A stretch of 41,636 nt of DNA from Terriglobia bacterium (GCA_036496425.1 DASXLG010000241.1:1-41636), one strand, 5' to 3'; counted from the stretch's first letter, positions 6,749-17,309 are shown. Program-made: numbers and translations. Notes: generated by a model from the letters alone, not told the origin.

Positions 6749-7261
6749 TTGAGAGAAACGCCAGAATCCGACTGGGTTGTCGAGGCCCTCGGCCTTTATG
6801 AAGCACGGCTTCTCCGGTATGCCACATGGGTGCTGCGAGATCCCGACCTTGCACGAGATGTTGTCCAGGAGACGTTCCTGCGGCTCTGCCGGGAACAGCC
6901 GTCGACTGTCGGCGGCCATCTCGCCCAGTGGCTGTTCACGGTCTGCCGCAATCTCGCCTTCGACACGCGCAAGAAGGAGGTTCGCATGGCTCCGCTCGAA
7001 GAAGTTCAGACCACTGTCGACGCTGCGATTCATTCCGGCATCGAACAGCGTGAAACCGTGGGCGAGATCTTTAAACTGCTCGAAGACCTGCCGAAGAACC
7101 AACGGGAGGTTATTTACCTGAAGTTCCAGTGCGACCTGAGTTACAAAGAAATCAGCGAAGTCACCAAACTCTCCGTCACCAACGTCGGGTTCCTGATTCA
7201 TACAGCCTTGAAAACCATCCGCAAGCGCGTGCTTTCCGAGCCTGCAAGGAGGAATCCATGA
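6749..7261 (+). CDS. ECF-family RNA polymerase sigma factor
   Basis: This 170-residue protein is of ECF sigma size. Region 2 is seen in YATWVLRDPDLARDVVQETFLRL and WLFTVCRNLAFDTRKKE. Region 4 is seen in LPKNQREVIYLKFQCDLSYKEISEVTKLSVTNV, followed by the ALKTIRKRV recognition end. The start is TTG with a purine-rich GGCGG upstream. No in-frame ATG is available, and an ATG 20 bases upstream is out of frame. The stop overlaps the start of the next gene (ATGA), a translational coupling usual for a sigma factor and its membrane anti-sigma partner. Target promoters are not identifiable from this window. Confidence 0.9.
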   Translation: MRETPESDWVVEALGLYEARLLRYATWVLRDPDLARDVVQETFLRLCREQPSTVGGHLAQWLFTVCRNLAFDTRKKEVRMAPLEEVQTTVDAAIHSGIEQRETVGEIFKLLEDLPKNQREVIYLKFQCDLSYKEISEVTKLSVTNVGFLIHTALKTIRKRVLSEPARRNP

Positions 7262-9636
7262 CACGCATCAATCCAGACGATCCCAAATGGACCGCATACA
7301 TTCTCGGCGAGCTGAGCGATTCCGAACGCGCCGCCGTCGAAGCCGCACTGGAAGCGTCGGAGGAAGCCCGCACTCTGGTCGAAGAACTCCGTTTCGCGGC
7401 GGAGCTCACGAAAGCGGAATTGACGGAACAGGCGCCGGTCCGTCCGCTGACGGAACAAGAGCGCGAATCCATCCGCGCCGCGGCAGGCGTGGAAAGACCG
7501 CGAAGATGGTTCGGTGCGCGCCCGATGGCGTGGGCGGCAGGCCTGGCCGCCGCAAGTATCGCTCTGACCGTGGCCTTGATGCCACACCATGCGCAACAAC
7601 AACATACCGCGGTACCTGTTCAGACAGCGCAATCGATCGCCGTGGAGCAACCAGAGAAACAGCCGGAGAAGACTTTCCGGGATGAGCATGCGTCATTGCC
7701 GATCACGAAGAAGCAGGCCATCACTTCGACCGCGGCTGATGGAACGCGGGCTCGAGATATCGCGTCCGCCGAACCCTCACATAGCGAGAAAGACAAGACT
7801 TCGGATGCGGCCGGCCGGATCTCTGGAACTGTAAATGATTCTGCCGCTGCCCGGATTCCTGAAGTTGTTGTGACGGCGAGGAACACACAAACAATCTCCG
7901 GCACAAGTGCGGATACAAATCAGCCGGGAACTGCGGATTCAATTTCAATAAGGACGGCTCCAGTTGCCGGTCCTGGCGTTGGCGCCGGACGCGGAGGAAC
8001 GGCTGGACGTGGAGCTCAAGCAGCTCAAGCAGCTCAAGCAGGCCAACAGGGCCAGCAGGGTGCGATTGCAAAACAAGCACTTGCGCCGCCTGTGCCGTCC
8101 ATGACGTTTATGCCACGGACGGCGGCGCCGGCCACCGAAACTCCTGGAACCGTTGGCGGAGCCGCTCCGGGTCTGCCTCGAGTCTTTGATCGCATCTTCC
8201 CACGGCCGAATATTCCCGGCGAGGCTTACAACGCCGTCACGGACAATCCCTTTCTCAACGTCGATCAGAATCCGCTCTCCACTTTTTCAATCGATGTCGA
8301 TACGGCGTCGTATGCGAATGTGCGGCGCTTTCTGAACCAGAACCAGCTGCCGCCGCGCGATGCTGTGCGGATCGAAGAAATGATTAACTACTTCCCCTAC
8401 GACTATCCGCAGCCTTCGGCCGGCAATCCGATTGGAGCGACGCTGGAAGCGGCGGCAGCGCCGTGGAATCCCCAGCATCGCCTGGTGCGGATCGCGCTCA
8501 AAGCCAAAGACGTCGATGTGCGGCGAAGGCCGCCCAGCAATCTGGTGTTTCTTCTGGACGTGTCCGGATCGATGCAGCCTGCGGAGCGCCTGCCGTTGTT
8601 GAAGCAAGGCATCCGGATGATGGTGGATCAGCTGACGGCAAACGATCGCGTCAGCGTGGTCACCTATGCCGGGACGACGGGCGTGGCCCTGCAGCCCACA
8701 GCCGGAAATCAGAAAGACACCATTCTGGGACTGATCGACAGCCTGGAAGCCGGCGGCTCGACGAATGGCGGCTCGGGTATCCAGCTCGCGTATCAGCAGG
8801 CAACTGCGAATTTCATTCCGAACGGAGTGAATCGCGTGATTCTTGCGACGGACGGCGACTTCAACGTGGGCATCACCGACAGGAATCAACTAGTCCGCAT
8901 GATCGAAGACAAAGCCAAAAGCGGCGTGTTTCTGACCGTGCTGGGTGTTGGAATGGGAAACTACAAGGATGCGACTCTCGAAATGCTGGCGGATAAAGGC
9001 CACGGCAACTATGCCTACCTCGACACCGTCAACGAAGCGCGAAAAGTACTCGTGGATCAGATGAGCTCCACGTTCGTGACGATCGCGAAGGACGTGAAGG
9101 CGCAAGTCGAATTCAATCCTGCCATCGTCGGCGCGTACCGGTTGATCGGTTATGAAGACCGCGCGTTACGGCCTGAGGACTTCAATAACGACCTGAAAGA
9201 TGCGGGCGACATGGGCGCGGGCCATACTGTCACGGCGTTGTATGAAGTCGTACCTCGAGGAGTGTCGATCGATTCACCCGGCGTGGATCCGCTCAAATAT
9301 CAGCAGCCGGCCGCGGCACCGGCGCCAAAGAGCGCATCGAATGAAATGCTGACCGTCAAAATCCGCTACAAGGAACCGACGGCCAGCGACAGCAAGCTGC
9401 TGGCATTCCCTCTGGTCGATCGCGAGCAGGCCTTCAGCCGGGCGAGCGCGGACTTCCGGTTTGCCGCCGCGGTCGCCTCATTCGGGATGCTCCTGCGGGA
9501 CTCGCCGTACAAAGGCACGGCCACATTCGATTCCATGCTCGCCATTGCCGAAGACAGCATGGGCTCCGACCGCAACGGCTATCGCCGCGAGTTCATGCAG
9601 CTCGTCGAGCGCGCCCGTCAGATCCGGGGACGTTAG
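7258..9636 (+). CDS. Anti-sigma-like / VWA (YfbK-type) membrane fusion protein
   Basis: This is a 792-residue protein. Residues 1-88 look like a cytoplasmic anti-sigma N-terminus ([25 protein letters not shown], a zinc-less zf-HC2-like helix pattern). One membrane segment follows (about 90-108). An extracytoplasmic Gln/Gly-rich linker then contains a fragment like a carboxypeptidase-regulatory domain ([20 protein letters not shown]). From about residue 320 it matches YfbK-type proteins: [21 protein letters not shown] and the VWA domain with MIDAS DVSGSM near 430. A C-terminal DUF3520-like part ends in [14 protein letters not shown]. It is coupled to the ECF sigma gene by a 4-base overlap, so it probably holds the sigma factor and senses an envelope signal through VWA. 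Confidence 0.85.
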   Translation: MTRINPDDPKWTAYILGELSDSERAAVEAALEASEEARTLVEELRFAAELTKAELTEQAPVRPLTEQERESIRAAAGVERPRRWFGARPMAWAAGLAAASIALTVALMPHHAQQQHTAVPVQTAQSIAVEQPEKQPEKTFRDEHASLPITKKQAITSTAADGTRARDIASAEPSHSEKDKTSDAAGRISGTVNDSAAARIPEVVVTARNTQTISGTSADTNQPGTADSISIRTAPVAGPGVGAGRGGTAGRGAQAAQAAQAGQQGQQGAIAKQALAPPVPSMTFMPRTAAPATETPGTVGGAAPGLPRVFDRIFPRPNIPGEAYNAVTDNPFLNVDQNPLSTFSIDVDTASYANVRRFLNQNQLPPRDAVRIEEMINYFPYDYPQPSAGNPIGATLEAAAAPWNPQHRLVRIALKAKDVDVRRRPPSNLVFLLDVSGSMQPAERLPLLKQGIRMMVDQLTANDRVSVVTYAGTTGVALQPTAGNQKDTILGLIDSLEAGGSTNGGSGIQLAYQQATANFIPNGVNRVILATDGDFNVGITDRNQLVRMIEDKAKSGVFLTVLGVGMGNYKDATLEMLADKGHGNYAYLDTVNEARKVLVDQMSSTFVTIAKDVKAQVEFNPAIVGAYRLIGYEDRALRPEDFNNDLKDAGDMGAGHTVTALYEVVPRGVSIDSPGVDPLKYQQPAAAPAPKSASNEMLTVKIRYKEPTASDSKLLAFPLVDREQAFSRASADFRFAAAVASFGMLLRDSPYKGTATFDSMLAIAEDSMGSDRNGYRREFMQLVERARQIRGR

Positions 9637-9662
9637 GAACAGGCCTTGTGTACAATGTCGAT

Positions 9663-10064
9663 ATGACAGACAAAATCCAAAAATCCGAAGAGGAATGGAA
9701 GAAGGAACTGACGCCTGAGCAATATCAGGTCTGCCGGATGAAAGGCACGGAACCGGCGTTCACCGGAAAGTATTACAAGACGAAGGATCCGGGAGTTTAT
9801 CTGTGCGCCGCCTGCGGGAATCAGTTGTTCGATTCAGACACCAAATACGAATCGGGAAGCGGCTGGCCGAGCTTCTACAAGCCGATCGGCGAGGAGAATG
9901 TCGAGACCGAAAACGACGACAGCCATGGAATGGACCGGACTGAAGTGATGTGCAGCAAGTGCGGCGCGCATCTGGGGCACGTATTCCCCGACGGCCCGCG
10001 GCCGACCGGCCTGCGGTATTGCATCAACTCCGCCTCATTGAAGCTGGATCCGAAGAAAAAATAA
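9663..10064 (+). CDS. msrB: Peptide-methionine (R)-S-oxide reductase
   Basis: A 133-residue cytosolic MsrB that reduces the R-epimer of methionine sulfoxide, with thioredoxin as the usual reductant. It shows the structural zinc cysteines in two CxxC pairs (LCAACG about 48-51, MCSKCG about 97-100), the substrate-site GSGWPSFY, the HLGHVF histidine motif, and the catalytic cysteine in RYCINSASL (C120). The start at 9663 ([14 protein letters not shown]) is the usual MsrB N-terminus. A GTG 15 bases upstream is less likely. It lies 26 bases after the VWA gene. It is apparently a single-domain enzyme without MsrA fusion. Confidence 0.96.
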   Translation: MTDKIQKSEEEWKKELTPEQYQVCRMKGTEPAFTGKYYKTKDPGVYLCAACGNQLFDSDTKYESGSGWPSFYKPIGEENVETENDDSHGMDRTEVMCSKCGAHLGHVFPDGPRPTGLRYCINSASLKLDPKKK

Positions 10065-10067
10065 AAA

Positions 10068-10119
10068 ATCAGCCGCAAAAAGCACGCAGGAATCCTTTTG
10101 TGCCTTTTGTGGCTAATTT
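10068..10119. repeat. Imperfect inverted repeat, CACAAAAGG family
   Basis: The right arm CCTTTTGTGCCTTTTGTGGC is followed by TAA. The left arm is a diverged copy of its reverse complement (TCAGCCGCAAAAAGCACGC). It fills the gap between msrB and the transporter and could act as a transcript stem-loop. It belongs to the same family as the perfect copy at 22664-22714. Confidence 0.75.
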
Positions 10120-10137
10120 CCCCTGTAGAATCTCGCG

Positions 10138-11379
10138 ATGCGTCTACAGGGAGTCCTCGGCATCATTGTTTTTCTCGCGATCGCATGGCTGATCAGCGAG
10201 AAACGTAAGCTCGTCAAACTATCCACGATCGCCGCAGGCGTGGCGGTTCAGTTCGCGATCGCGGCTCTGCTTCTGTACGTGCCGTTCTTTCAAAGATTCT
10301 TTCTCCTCCTGAATAATGTCGTACTGGCTCTGGATTCATCGACCAGAGCGGGAACGGCATTCGTGTTCGGCTATATCGGCGGCGGCCCGCCGCCGTTCAT
10401 GATGTCGGATCCCGGCGCGAACTTCGTTCTGGCGTTCCAGTCGCTGCCGCTCGTTCTGGTGATCGGCGCGTTGTCTTCGTTGTTTTTTTACTGGAAGATC
10501 CTGCCCTACATTGTCCAGGCATGCTCGTTGGTATTGCGAAAGACGCTGCACATCGGCGGCGCGCTCGGGATTGGAGCGTCGACCACAATTTTCCTCGGCA
10601 TGGTGGAAGCGCCGCTCGTGATCAAGCCGTATCTCAAGAACATGACGCGAAGCGAGCTGTTCTCGCTGATGACGGTCGGCATGGCCTGCGTGGCGGGGAC
10701 GATGATGATCGTCTATGCGACGATTCTTAACGGCATTGTTCCGAATCCGCTCGGCCACATCCTGGTCGCATCCTTTATTCATGTGGCGGCCGCGGTCACC
10801 ATCGCCCGCGTCATGGTTCCGGAGACCGGAGAAGAGACGGCCGGCAGCCTGATTCCGCAGCGCAACGCCACGAGTTCGATGGACGCGATTGTGAAAGGCA
10901 CCTCGGACGGCCTGAACCTTCTGTTCAACATTATCGCCATGCTGATCGTCATCGTGGCGCTGGTGCAGCTCGCAAACGTGCTACTGGGAGTTCTGCCGAA
11001 TTTTCTGGGCCAGCCGATCACCCTGCAGCGGATTCTCGGATTCATCATGGCTCCGGTTGTCTGGTTGTTCGGCATCCCCTGGTCGCAGGCGCAGATCGCG
11101 GGGTCGCTGATGGGGACGAAAACCATCCTGAACGAACTGCTGGCGTTCATCGATATGTCGAAACTGCCGGCAGGGACGCTCGATCCCCGGAGCCGTCTCA
11201 TCATGACCTATGCGCTGACCAGCTTCGCGAACCTCGGCAGCCTCGGAATCCTGATTGGCGGACTGGGCAGCCTGACGCCGGAACGCCGCGATGAAGTGGT
11301 CGCGATGGGCATGAGCGCCGTCGTCGCGGGAACGCTGGCGACCTGCATGACCGGCGCCGTGGTGGGGATCCTTCTCTGA
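10138..11379 (+). CDS. CNT-family concentrative nucleoside transporter
   Basis: This is a 413-residue, strongly hydrophobic protein of the CNT (NupC-like) family, which import nucleosides with sodium or protons. Family marks are the N-terminal membrane pair, GTAFVFGYIGGGPPPF, the long loop GASTTIFLGMVEAPLVIKPY, the re-entrant GTKTILNEL motif (about residues 325-333) and TYALTSFANLGSLGI. The length is normal for bacterial members. The start codon follows a repeat element with no obvious ribosome site (CTGTAGAATCTCGCGATG). Which cation is used cannot be decided here. Confidence 0.93.
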   Translation: MRLQGVLGIIVFLAIAWLISEKRKLVKLSTIAAGVAVQFAIAALLLYVPFFQRFFLLLNNVVLALDSSTRAGTAFVFGYIGGGPPPFMMSDPGANFVLAFQSLPLVLVIGALSSLFFYWKILPYIVQACSLVLRKTLHIGGALGIGASTTIFLGMVEAPLVIKPYLKNMTRSELFSLMTVGMACVAGTMMIVYATILNGIVPNPLGHILVASFIHVAAAVTIARVMVPETGEETAGSLIPQRNATSSMDAIVKGTSDGLNLLFNIIAMLIVIVALVQLANVLLGVLPNFLGQPITLQRILGFIMAPVVWLFGIPWSQAQIAGSLMGTKTILNELLAFIDMSKLPAGTLDPRSRLIMTYALTSFANLGSLGILIGGLGSLTPERRDEVVAMGMSAVVAGTLATCMTGAVVGILL

Positions 11380-11404
11380 ACGCGAATTCCGGATAAAGGC
11401 CCGT

Positions 11405-13660
11405 TCACGAGAATGAGGGCAAATTCACGCGCTTGATGATCTCAAGGAAGCGGGGATGCGAACGCAGTGGCGCAAAATGAGCGGCCGATGGCATAAAGCC
11501 CAGCCACGGATCGCAGTCCTCGACGCCGGTGTCCAGCCAGTCCAGGGCGCGCTCCGTGTTACCCAGCGCCACGGCACAAAGCGCCGGCGCAAATGCGCAT
11601 ACAAACCTGTGGCGCCGCGTCTCTTCCCATTCCGCCAGCAGCCGCTCGGCTTCGGCGCGGCGTCCTGCGCGCACGTAAGCGAAGCCGAGATAACCCATAA
11701 AACCCGGAGTGGTCGGAATGGACTGCCGCGCCTTCTCCAGCCATTCCACGCCTTCATCCAGGCGCCCGAGACCCGAGTAAGCTTCACCAAGCATCGCGAG
11801 GGACCCTGCATTGGCGTTGAGATCGCACGCATGGATGGCATGCCGAAGGGCATGCTCATAGCGGCCGCGGTTGATGTTCAAAAAAGCCAGAAGATAGTGC
11901 GGGAGGGAAGACAGCGGATCCAACTCCAGGGCCTTATGGTAGCTTCGCTCGGCTTCGTCCAGCCGCCCATTCGTCAACCAGATGTTGCCGCCCCAAACGA
12001 AATACCAGAAAGTCGGCGGCAAATGTGCGGCCTCCCTGATTTGAGCCAAAGCTTCGGTCCAGCGATGCTCGTAGAAGCCATGAACCAGGCACAGAGCTGC
12101 TTGAGCCGCGCCGAGATCCTTATCCGCGGCGACCGCGTGCCGGGCGGCGTCCAATGCCTGAGACATATCCTCGCCGGGCAGACCGAACGCGCTCATGCTC
12201 CTGTGAATGTGGAATTCCGCCAATTGCACCCAGGCCCGGGCATGGCCGGGTTCGATGGCGACGGCCTCTTTGAGATACTCGCGGCCTTCGGCCATGTTGT
12301 CCGGCGTGAATTGGCGGATGTGAAAGACTCCCTTCAGGTACAGACTGTGGGCTTCCAGATTTTCCGTGTAATGCTTCACCAGCGGAACCAGCGGCCCGCC
12401 GGCCCCGGCTTCAAATCTTACTTTCAGCTTCTCGACAATTGCCTGAGCCACTTCATCCTGAATGACGAATATATCGGTCATGTCGCGATCGTAGCGTTCC
12501 GACCAGAGTTGCGATGCGTCGGCTACATTGATCAGTTGCGCAGTCACCCGGACGCGGCTCCCGGCCCGCCGCACGCTGCCTTGCAGGATATTGTTCACTT
12601 TGAGTTTCTCGGCGATCTCGCCGAGCGCATGCTCGCGCCCGCGAAACGCGAATGCCGAAGCGCGGGCGATCACACGCAGTCCCTGGAGTTGGGTAAGCGC
12701 GTTGAGGATATCTTCCGCGAGGCCGTCGGAGAAGTATTCATTTTCCTTGTCGGAACTCAAGTTCGAAAAGGGCAACACCGCAATCGAAGGAATTGTGGTT
12801 GGTTCACAAACCGCCGAACCCGTTCTGCCGAGATCTTCCAGCGCCAGTTTCAAATCCAAGGCGGTCTGGAAACGCTTGTCCGTTTCTTTGCGCAGGCATC
12901 TGGATACGATGCGCTCGAGATCGCCTGGAATCTGCGGTGCGGCTTCGCGTAACGGCCGCGGCTCCTGGCTGACGATGGCCGCAAGCGTGGTTATTGCATT
13001 GTTGGAGCGAAACGCCCGCTGGCCTGTCAGCATTTCGTAAAGCACAAGGCCGAGCGAGAAAATATCGGAACGCGCATCGACCGGACGGCCCACAGCTTGT
13101 TCGGGAGACATGTAGGCGGCGGTACCGAGAATTACGCCCGGTTCCGTCTCCGCCGTCACCGCGCTGCCGGCCGTACCACCCTGATCGTCGAGTTTGGCCA
13201 GACCGAAGTCCAGAACTTTGATGACGAGATCGGCCGTCAGCATAATGTTCGCCGGCTTCAGGTCGCGATGGACGATGCCCAGGGCGTGAGCCTTAACCAA
13301 CGCCGCGACGATCTGATGGGCATGAGCGATGACGGTCGCGGCGTCCCATCCATCCGGCGGAATGGCATCGCACAAGGTCTTGCCGTCGACGTATTCCATG
13401 ACGATGAAGTGGAGTGCCTCGTGCCGGCTGATGTCGTGGATGGCGACGACATTGGGATGATTCAGTTGCGACGCAGCCCGCGCCTCGCGCAGGAAGCGCT
13501 GCAAACGCTCCGGATCCAGCGTTTCCGAAGGCAGTACTTTGATGGCGACATCGCGGCCGAGACGGTTATCTCGCGCGCGATACACTTCACCCATGCCGCC
13601 CGCGCCAAGCGGCGCGAGGACTTCATAAGGACCGAGACGCTTGCCGCTGGAGAGAGCCAT
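11405..13660 (-). CDS. Ser/Thr protein kinase with TolB-like and TPR regions
   Basis: This is a 751-residue protein. The kinase domain covers about residues 11-275: glycine loop GAGGMG (19-24), VAIK lysine (K41), HRDLKPAN (131-138), DFG (151-153) and an APE-equivalent TAAYMSPEQ. From about 285 comes a TolB/CadC-like domain ([50 protein letters not shown]). TPR-like repeats fill the rest ([19 protein letters not shown] and similar). No membrane segment separates the parts, so the protein is probably cytoplasmic. The start at [15 protein letters not shown] matches the common N-terminus of this family. In-frame ATGs further upstream run antisense to the phosphatase gene. Its end faces the transporter convergently. 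Confidence 0.9.
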   Translation of the reverse strand: MALSSGKRLGPYEVLAPLGAGGMGEVYRARDNRLGRDVAIKVLPSETLDPERLQRFLREARAASQLNHPNVVAIHDISRHEALHFIVMEYVDGKTLCDAIPPDGWDAATVIAHAHQIVAALVKAHALGIVHRDLKPANIMLTADLVIKVLDFGLAKLDDQGGTAGSAVTAETEPGVILGTAAYMSPEQAVGRPVDARSDIFSLGLVLYEMLTGQRAFRSNNAITTLAAIVSQEPRPLREAAPQIPGDLERIVSRCLRKETDKRFQTALDLKLALEDLGRTGSAVCEPTTIPSIAVLPFSNLSSDKENEYFSDGLAEDILNALTQLQGLRVIARASAFAFRGREHALGEIAEKLKVNNILQGSVRRAGSRVRVTAQLINVADASQLWSERYDRDMTDIFVIQDEVAQAIVEKLKVRFEAGAGGPLVPLVKHYTENLEAHSLYLKGVFHIRQFTPDNMAEGREYLKEAVAIEPGHARAWVQLAEFHIHRSMSAFGLPGEDMSQALDAARHAVAADKDLGAAQAALCLVHGFYEHRWTEALAQIREAAHLPPTFWYFVWGGNIWLTNGRLDEAERSYHKALELDPLSSLPHYLLAFLNINRGRYEHALRHAIHACDLNANAGSLAMLGEAYSGLGRLDEGVEWLEKARQSIPTTPGFMGYLGFAYVRAGRRAEAERLLAEWEETRRHRFVCAFAPALCAVALGNTERALDWLDTGVEDCDPWLGFMPSAAHFAPLRSHPRFLEIIKRVNLPSFS

Positions 13661-13790
13661 CGTTTCGTTTTGCCGCATGCTCATCGGGCCGCATGATACC
13701 ACTCCGTTCTTGTACCTCTTGTGCTCATCGAGTCCGCTTCTTTCTGCCTGCCCAACGGACAGAGTGCCCGGCGCGACTCCATCAGCGTTG

Positions 13791-13819
13791 TTGACAATGC
13801 AGCAGTGGCACTCTAGGAT
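13791..13819 (+). promoter_or_regulatory. Sigma70-like promoter of the phosphatase gene
   Basis: A perfect -35 box TTGACA (13791-13796), a 17-bp spacer and a -10 TAGGAT (13814-13819) lie 12 bp before the ATG at 13832. The spacing to the start implies a very short leader. No ribosome site is visible between the two. Confidence 0.65.
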
Positions 13820-13831
13820 TCGCTGCAAGCG

Positions 13832-14863
13832 ATGAAGACGCTTCGATTTGCGTTCACGATTCCGCTCTTTTACCTTCTCCTTTCCGCCGCGGCGCCCGCT
13901 GCGCCAGAGCGTGTCGTCGCGATCGGCGATATTCACGGCGATTTCGACGCCTTCACCGGCATTCTGCAGCGTGCGCACCTGATCGATCCGATGCTCCGCT
14001 GGGCGGGGGAGAACGCCACGCTGGTTCAATTGGGCGATTTCCTCGATCGCGGTCCGAAAGCCCGCCAGGTTATGGATCTGCTGATGTCGCTTCAGAAAAG
14101 CGCGCCTCGTCAGGGCGGCCGCGTCATCGTCCTGATGGGAAATCATGAAGCGATGAACCTCTACGGCGACTTCCGGTACGTAACCGCAAACGACTATGCC
14201 TCATTCGCTCAGGACCGCGTTTCGGCAAAACGCCATCAGACCCTCTACCCCGGCCGGCCGGCCGGTTTCTCCGAACGCTGTGAGGCTTTGAGTGCCGACG
14301 GCATATACGGCAAGTGGATCCGCACATTGCCGGCCATCGTGCGGATTAACGATTCCATCTTTCTCCACGGCGGCATCAATCCCGAACTCGCTTCATCTAC
14401 GGTTGAGGAATTGAACAATTCGATCGCGGCAGAGATTCGTTCGTTCGACGCATTCAAAGACTATATGGTTCATCGCAATCTCGCCCAGCCCTGCAGCACG
14501 CTGGACGAATTGATCTCAGCAGCCCGCAACGGAATCAAGCAGGCAAAAGGAAAAGACGGCGACCGGATGAAAGCATTTCTGACGTACGCCACCTGGCTGA
14601 GCATCAACCCCAACGGGCCACTTTGGTTTCGAGGGTATGCCGAATGGACGGATGCCGAGGGCGCTCCTCAAATCGAAAAACTGATTAAGGCGTTTGACGT
14701 CTCGCGATTCGTGGTCGGACACACGCCTCAACCCGGAAATATCGTTTCCCGCTTCGACGGCAAAGTCTACCTCATCGACACCGGAATGCTTTCCGGTTAC
14801 GTCCCCGGCGGCCGGGCATCGGCACTGACCATTCTGGATGGAAAAATCACTTTCATTTATTAA
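13832..14863 (+). CDS. Exported PPP-type metallophosphoesterase
   Basis: A 343-residue protein with a signal peptide (MKTLRFAFTIPLFYLLLSAAAPAAP) and the full calcineurin-like metal site: GDIHG (32-36), GDFLDRG (68-74), GNHE (103-106), then an HGG motif and GHTPQPG near the end. This order and the exported location fit the Shewanella-like (PPP-like) protein phosphatase group. The substrate, a phosphoprotein or a small phosphoester, is unknown. It is divergent from the Ser/Thr kinase at 13660, which is suggestive, but the kinase is cytoplasmic and this enzyme is exported. Its 3' end overlaps the transporter gene by 26 bases. Confidence 0.88.
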   Translation: MKTLRFAFTIPLFYLLLSAAAPAAPERVVAIGDIHGDFDAFTGILQRAHLIDPMLRWAGENATLVQLGDFLDRGPKARQVMDLLMSLQKSAPRQGGRVIVLMGNHEAMNLYGDFRYVTANDYASFAQDRVSAKRHQTLYPGRPAGFSERCEALSADGIYGKWIRTLPAIVRINDSIFLHGGINPELASSTVEELNNSIAAEIRSFDAFKDYMVHRNLAQPCSTLDELISAARNGIKQAKGKDGDRMKAFLTYATWLSINPNGPLWFRGYAEWTDAEGAPQIEKLIKAFDVSRFVVGHTPQPGNIVSRFDGKVYLIDTGMLSGYVPGGRASALTILDGKITFIY

Positions 14864-17207
14864 TCGCGTATTCAATCTGCGGCCGGGTGATTTCGCCCGT
14901 GCCCTGCCTTTATTCGTCTATAACCTCCTGATCATCACCTTTTACGCAATGGGACGGGCCGCTCGAGTCGCGATATTTCTCGACCATTTCAAAGCCGTGC
15001 AGCTTCCATATGCCGACATGTCGGTTGCAGTGGCCGCCGGTTTTATCGTCGCCCCGTATATTCGCGCAGGGCGCCGTGCCAGCCTGCCGACACTCCAGAC
15101 GGGCTGCCTGCTTTTGTTCTTTGCGAACCTGATCGGCTTCTGGTGGGGACTTCACGTTCGGAACTGGACCTGGCTGGCGCCGGTCTTTTATGTCTGGGTT
15201 GGAATCTGCGGCGTTCTGACAGTGGCGCAAGTATGGACGCTGGCAAATTTCGTGTGGAACACGAGGGAAGCCAAGCGGCGGTTCGGAATGCTGGCGAGCG
15301 GAGGTATTGTCGGCGGCATCGCCGGAGGCTTTCTGACCAGCTGGATTGCCCGCCATCATGGGACGGACGCGCTGCTTCTCTGTATGGCGGGCATCCTGCC
15401 CGTCTGCGTCGCGCTTATCCGGGTTGTATGGAAGCAGAAGCAGGAGACCTCCGGCGATCCTGCTGCTGCCGATGATAGTGAGACACCGCGCAGCCTCAGC
15501 GACAGTTTCCGGCTGGTCCGCCAATCGCCGCACCTGAAGACGATCGCAGCGCTGATATGTCTTTCGTCGATTGTGACGACCCTGGGGGGCTGGCAGCTCA
15601 ACGCGATCGCCAAGGACACACTCGTCAAAAAGGATGTGATGGCGGCGTTCCTCGGATCGTTTACCTTCTATGCCGGGATCGCTTCACTGGTGGCGCAATT
15701 GCTGCTCACGACCAAGCTGTTACGCCGGTTCGGTGTTGGAGTGGCGCTGTTGATCCTGCCGCTTTCGCTGGCTGGGGGTTCACTGGCTGTCCTGACCTGG
15801 GGCACGTTGTGGGCTGCCGCGATCCTGAAGGGCAGCGACGGAGTCTTCCGTTATTCCATCGACACATCCGCCGTTCAACTCCTCTACTTGCCGATTTCCG
15901 GACGAATCAAGGTTCAGGTGAAATCTTTCATCGATACCGTCGTCTGGAAATTCGGCGATGGGCTGGCCGGACTGACGCTCCTGGTGCTCGCGACGACTCT
16001 GCATTGGACTCCGCGGCAGATCAGCTGGGTCAATCTTTTCCTGCTCGCGGTCTGGATCGCAGTGGCTGTGATGGCGCGCAGGCAATATGTCGCAACTCTG
16101 CGTGAAAATATTCAGCAGGTTCGGATCCATCCGGAGCAGGAGTTGGTGCCGGTCGTGGATCGATTTGCCACGAACGTTTTCGCCGAGAAACTGAACTCGA
16201 ACGATCCGAATGAAGTTCTCTACGCATTGAGTCTTTTCGAGATGGGGCAGCAGGCCAAAGGGCATTCCGCAATCCGCGCTCTGCTGGAGCATCCGTCTCC
16301 ATACGTCCGGACCAAGTCGCTGTCGATTTTGAATAACGCGAATGACCACGCCGTGCGCCACCAGGTGCGCGGGATGATGTACGACAAGGATCTCGCGGTG
16401 CGGGCGGAAGTCCTGCATTATCTCAGCCGGCACGATGAAGCCGATCCGCTGACCTATGTCGAGCGGCCGCGGGATTATTCGGACTTCGCGATCCGATCCG
16501 CGACGTTTCTGTTCCTGAACCGGCCGGGTGAGGGCCAGAACACTCCGGTGGCAAGAATGATTCTCGACGGTATGGTTACAGATCTCGGCAATCCGGAATT
16601 GACGGCGGACGCCGTTCGGACACTCACGCAATTGGGCGACGATGCCATCGTCTCGTTGCACGACCATCTGGCCGACACCGCAGTGCCGGTAGAGATCAGA
16701 ATCAGGATTCCGAATATTCTCCTGGAGATCGGCACGGACCCGGCGGCGGCGTCCCTTGCCGAAAATCTCATTCAGCCGGATCCGGACTTGCGGACGAAAG
16801 TGATCTCCTCACTGAACAAGCTTTGTGATGACAGGGGACGCCTCGCCGTCGACCGCAGTTTGGTCGAATCCGCCATGACCGCCGAAATGATGGGACATTA
16901 CCGGTCGTACCAGATTCTGGGAAAACAGAACAGCGGCTCGAGCGACAAACTCAAACAATCGATGGCGGCGGAGCTGGAGCGGATTTTCCGCTTGATGAAA
17001 CTGCTTTTTCCATCGCTCGATCTTCAAAATGCCTACGACGGAATTCAGTCCAGCGATCAGACCCGGCATGCGAATGCCCTGGAATTCCTCGACAATACGC
17101 TGAACCTGCACCTGCGCGCTCGTCTCGTGCCATTGATCGATAGCGAGGTCACCCTCCAGGAGCGAGTGCGGCTCGCCGACCGGTTCCTCGGCTTTACCTC
17201 GGCCTGA
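14838..17207 (+). CDS. Npt1/Npt2-like transporter with HEAT-like C-terminus
   Basis: This is a 789-residue protein. The first roughly 420 residues form about a dozen membrane helices (MFS-like/ADP-ATP translocase-like fold, e.g. FALPLF..., LASGGIVGGIAGGFLTSW, the FIDTVVWKFGDGLAGL segment). The remainder is soluble and built of helical repeats (ALLEHPSPYVRTKSLSIL, DKDLAVRAEVLHYL, AVRTLTQLGDDAIVSL) like HEAT repeats. This matches bacterial proteins annotated as Npt1/Npt2 family nucleotide transporters fused to HEAT repeats, but transport of nucleotides has not been shown for such free-living homologues as far as I know. It is translationally linked to the phosphatase by a 26-base overlap. Confidence 0.78.
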   Translation: MEKSLSFINRVFNLRPGDFARALPLFVYNLLIITFYAMGRAARVAIFLDHFKAVQLPYADMSVAVAAGFIVAPYIRAGRRASLPTLQTGCLLLFFANLIGFWWGLHVRNWTWLAPVFYVWVGICGVLTVAQVWTLANFVWNTREAKRRFGMLASGGIVGGIAGGFLTSWIARHHGTDALLLCMAGILPVCVALIRVVWKQKQETSGDPAAADDSETPRSLSDSFRLVRQSPHLKTIAALICLSSIVTTLGGWQLNAIAKDTLVKKDVMAAFLGSFTFYAGIASLVAQLLLTTKLLRRFGVGVALLILPLSLAGGSLAVLTWGTLWAAAILKGSDGVFRYSIDTSAVQLLYLPISGRIKVQVKSFIDTVVWKFGDGLAGLTLLVLATTLHWTPRQISWVNLFLLAVWIAVAVMARRQYVATLRENIQQVRIHPEQELVPVVDRFATNVFAEKLNSNDPNEVLYALSLFEMGQQAKGHSAIRALLEHPSPYVRTKSLSILNNANDHAVRHQVRGMMYDKDLAVRAEVLHYLSRHDEADPLTYVERPRDYSDFAIRSATFLFLNRPGEGQNTPVARMILDGMVTDLGNPELTADAVRTLTQLGDDAIVSLHDHLADTAVPVEIRIRIPNILLEIGTDPAAASLAENLIQPDPDLRTKVISSLNKLCDDRGRLAVDRSLVESAMTAEMMGHYRSYQILGKQNSGSSDKLKQSMAAELERIFRLMKLLFPSLDLQNAYDGIQSSDQTRHANALEFLDNTLNLHLRARLVPLIDSEVTLQERVRLADRFLGFTSA

Positions 17208-17309
17208 ATTTGGAGCATTCATTCGCGAGGATGCCCGGCTTGCCTATTGAGTAAATCGATTACTTTGAGTAACCTTCGCGGTTAACTTCAGACCAATAAG
17301 GAGAACGCA

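Noticed and set aside
11456-12952. 498-codon plus-strand frame opposite the kinase
   Set aside because: Antisense shadow of a well-recognised kinase/TPR gene; composition is that of a reverse-complement GC-rich frame.
13661-14146. N-terminal extension of the Ser/Thr kinase to 14146
   Set aside because: It would run antisense through the phosphatase gene and its promoter; the family N-terminus [15 protein letters not shown] at 13660 is a far better start.
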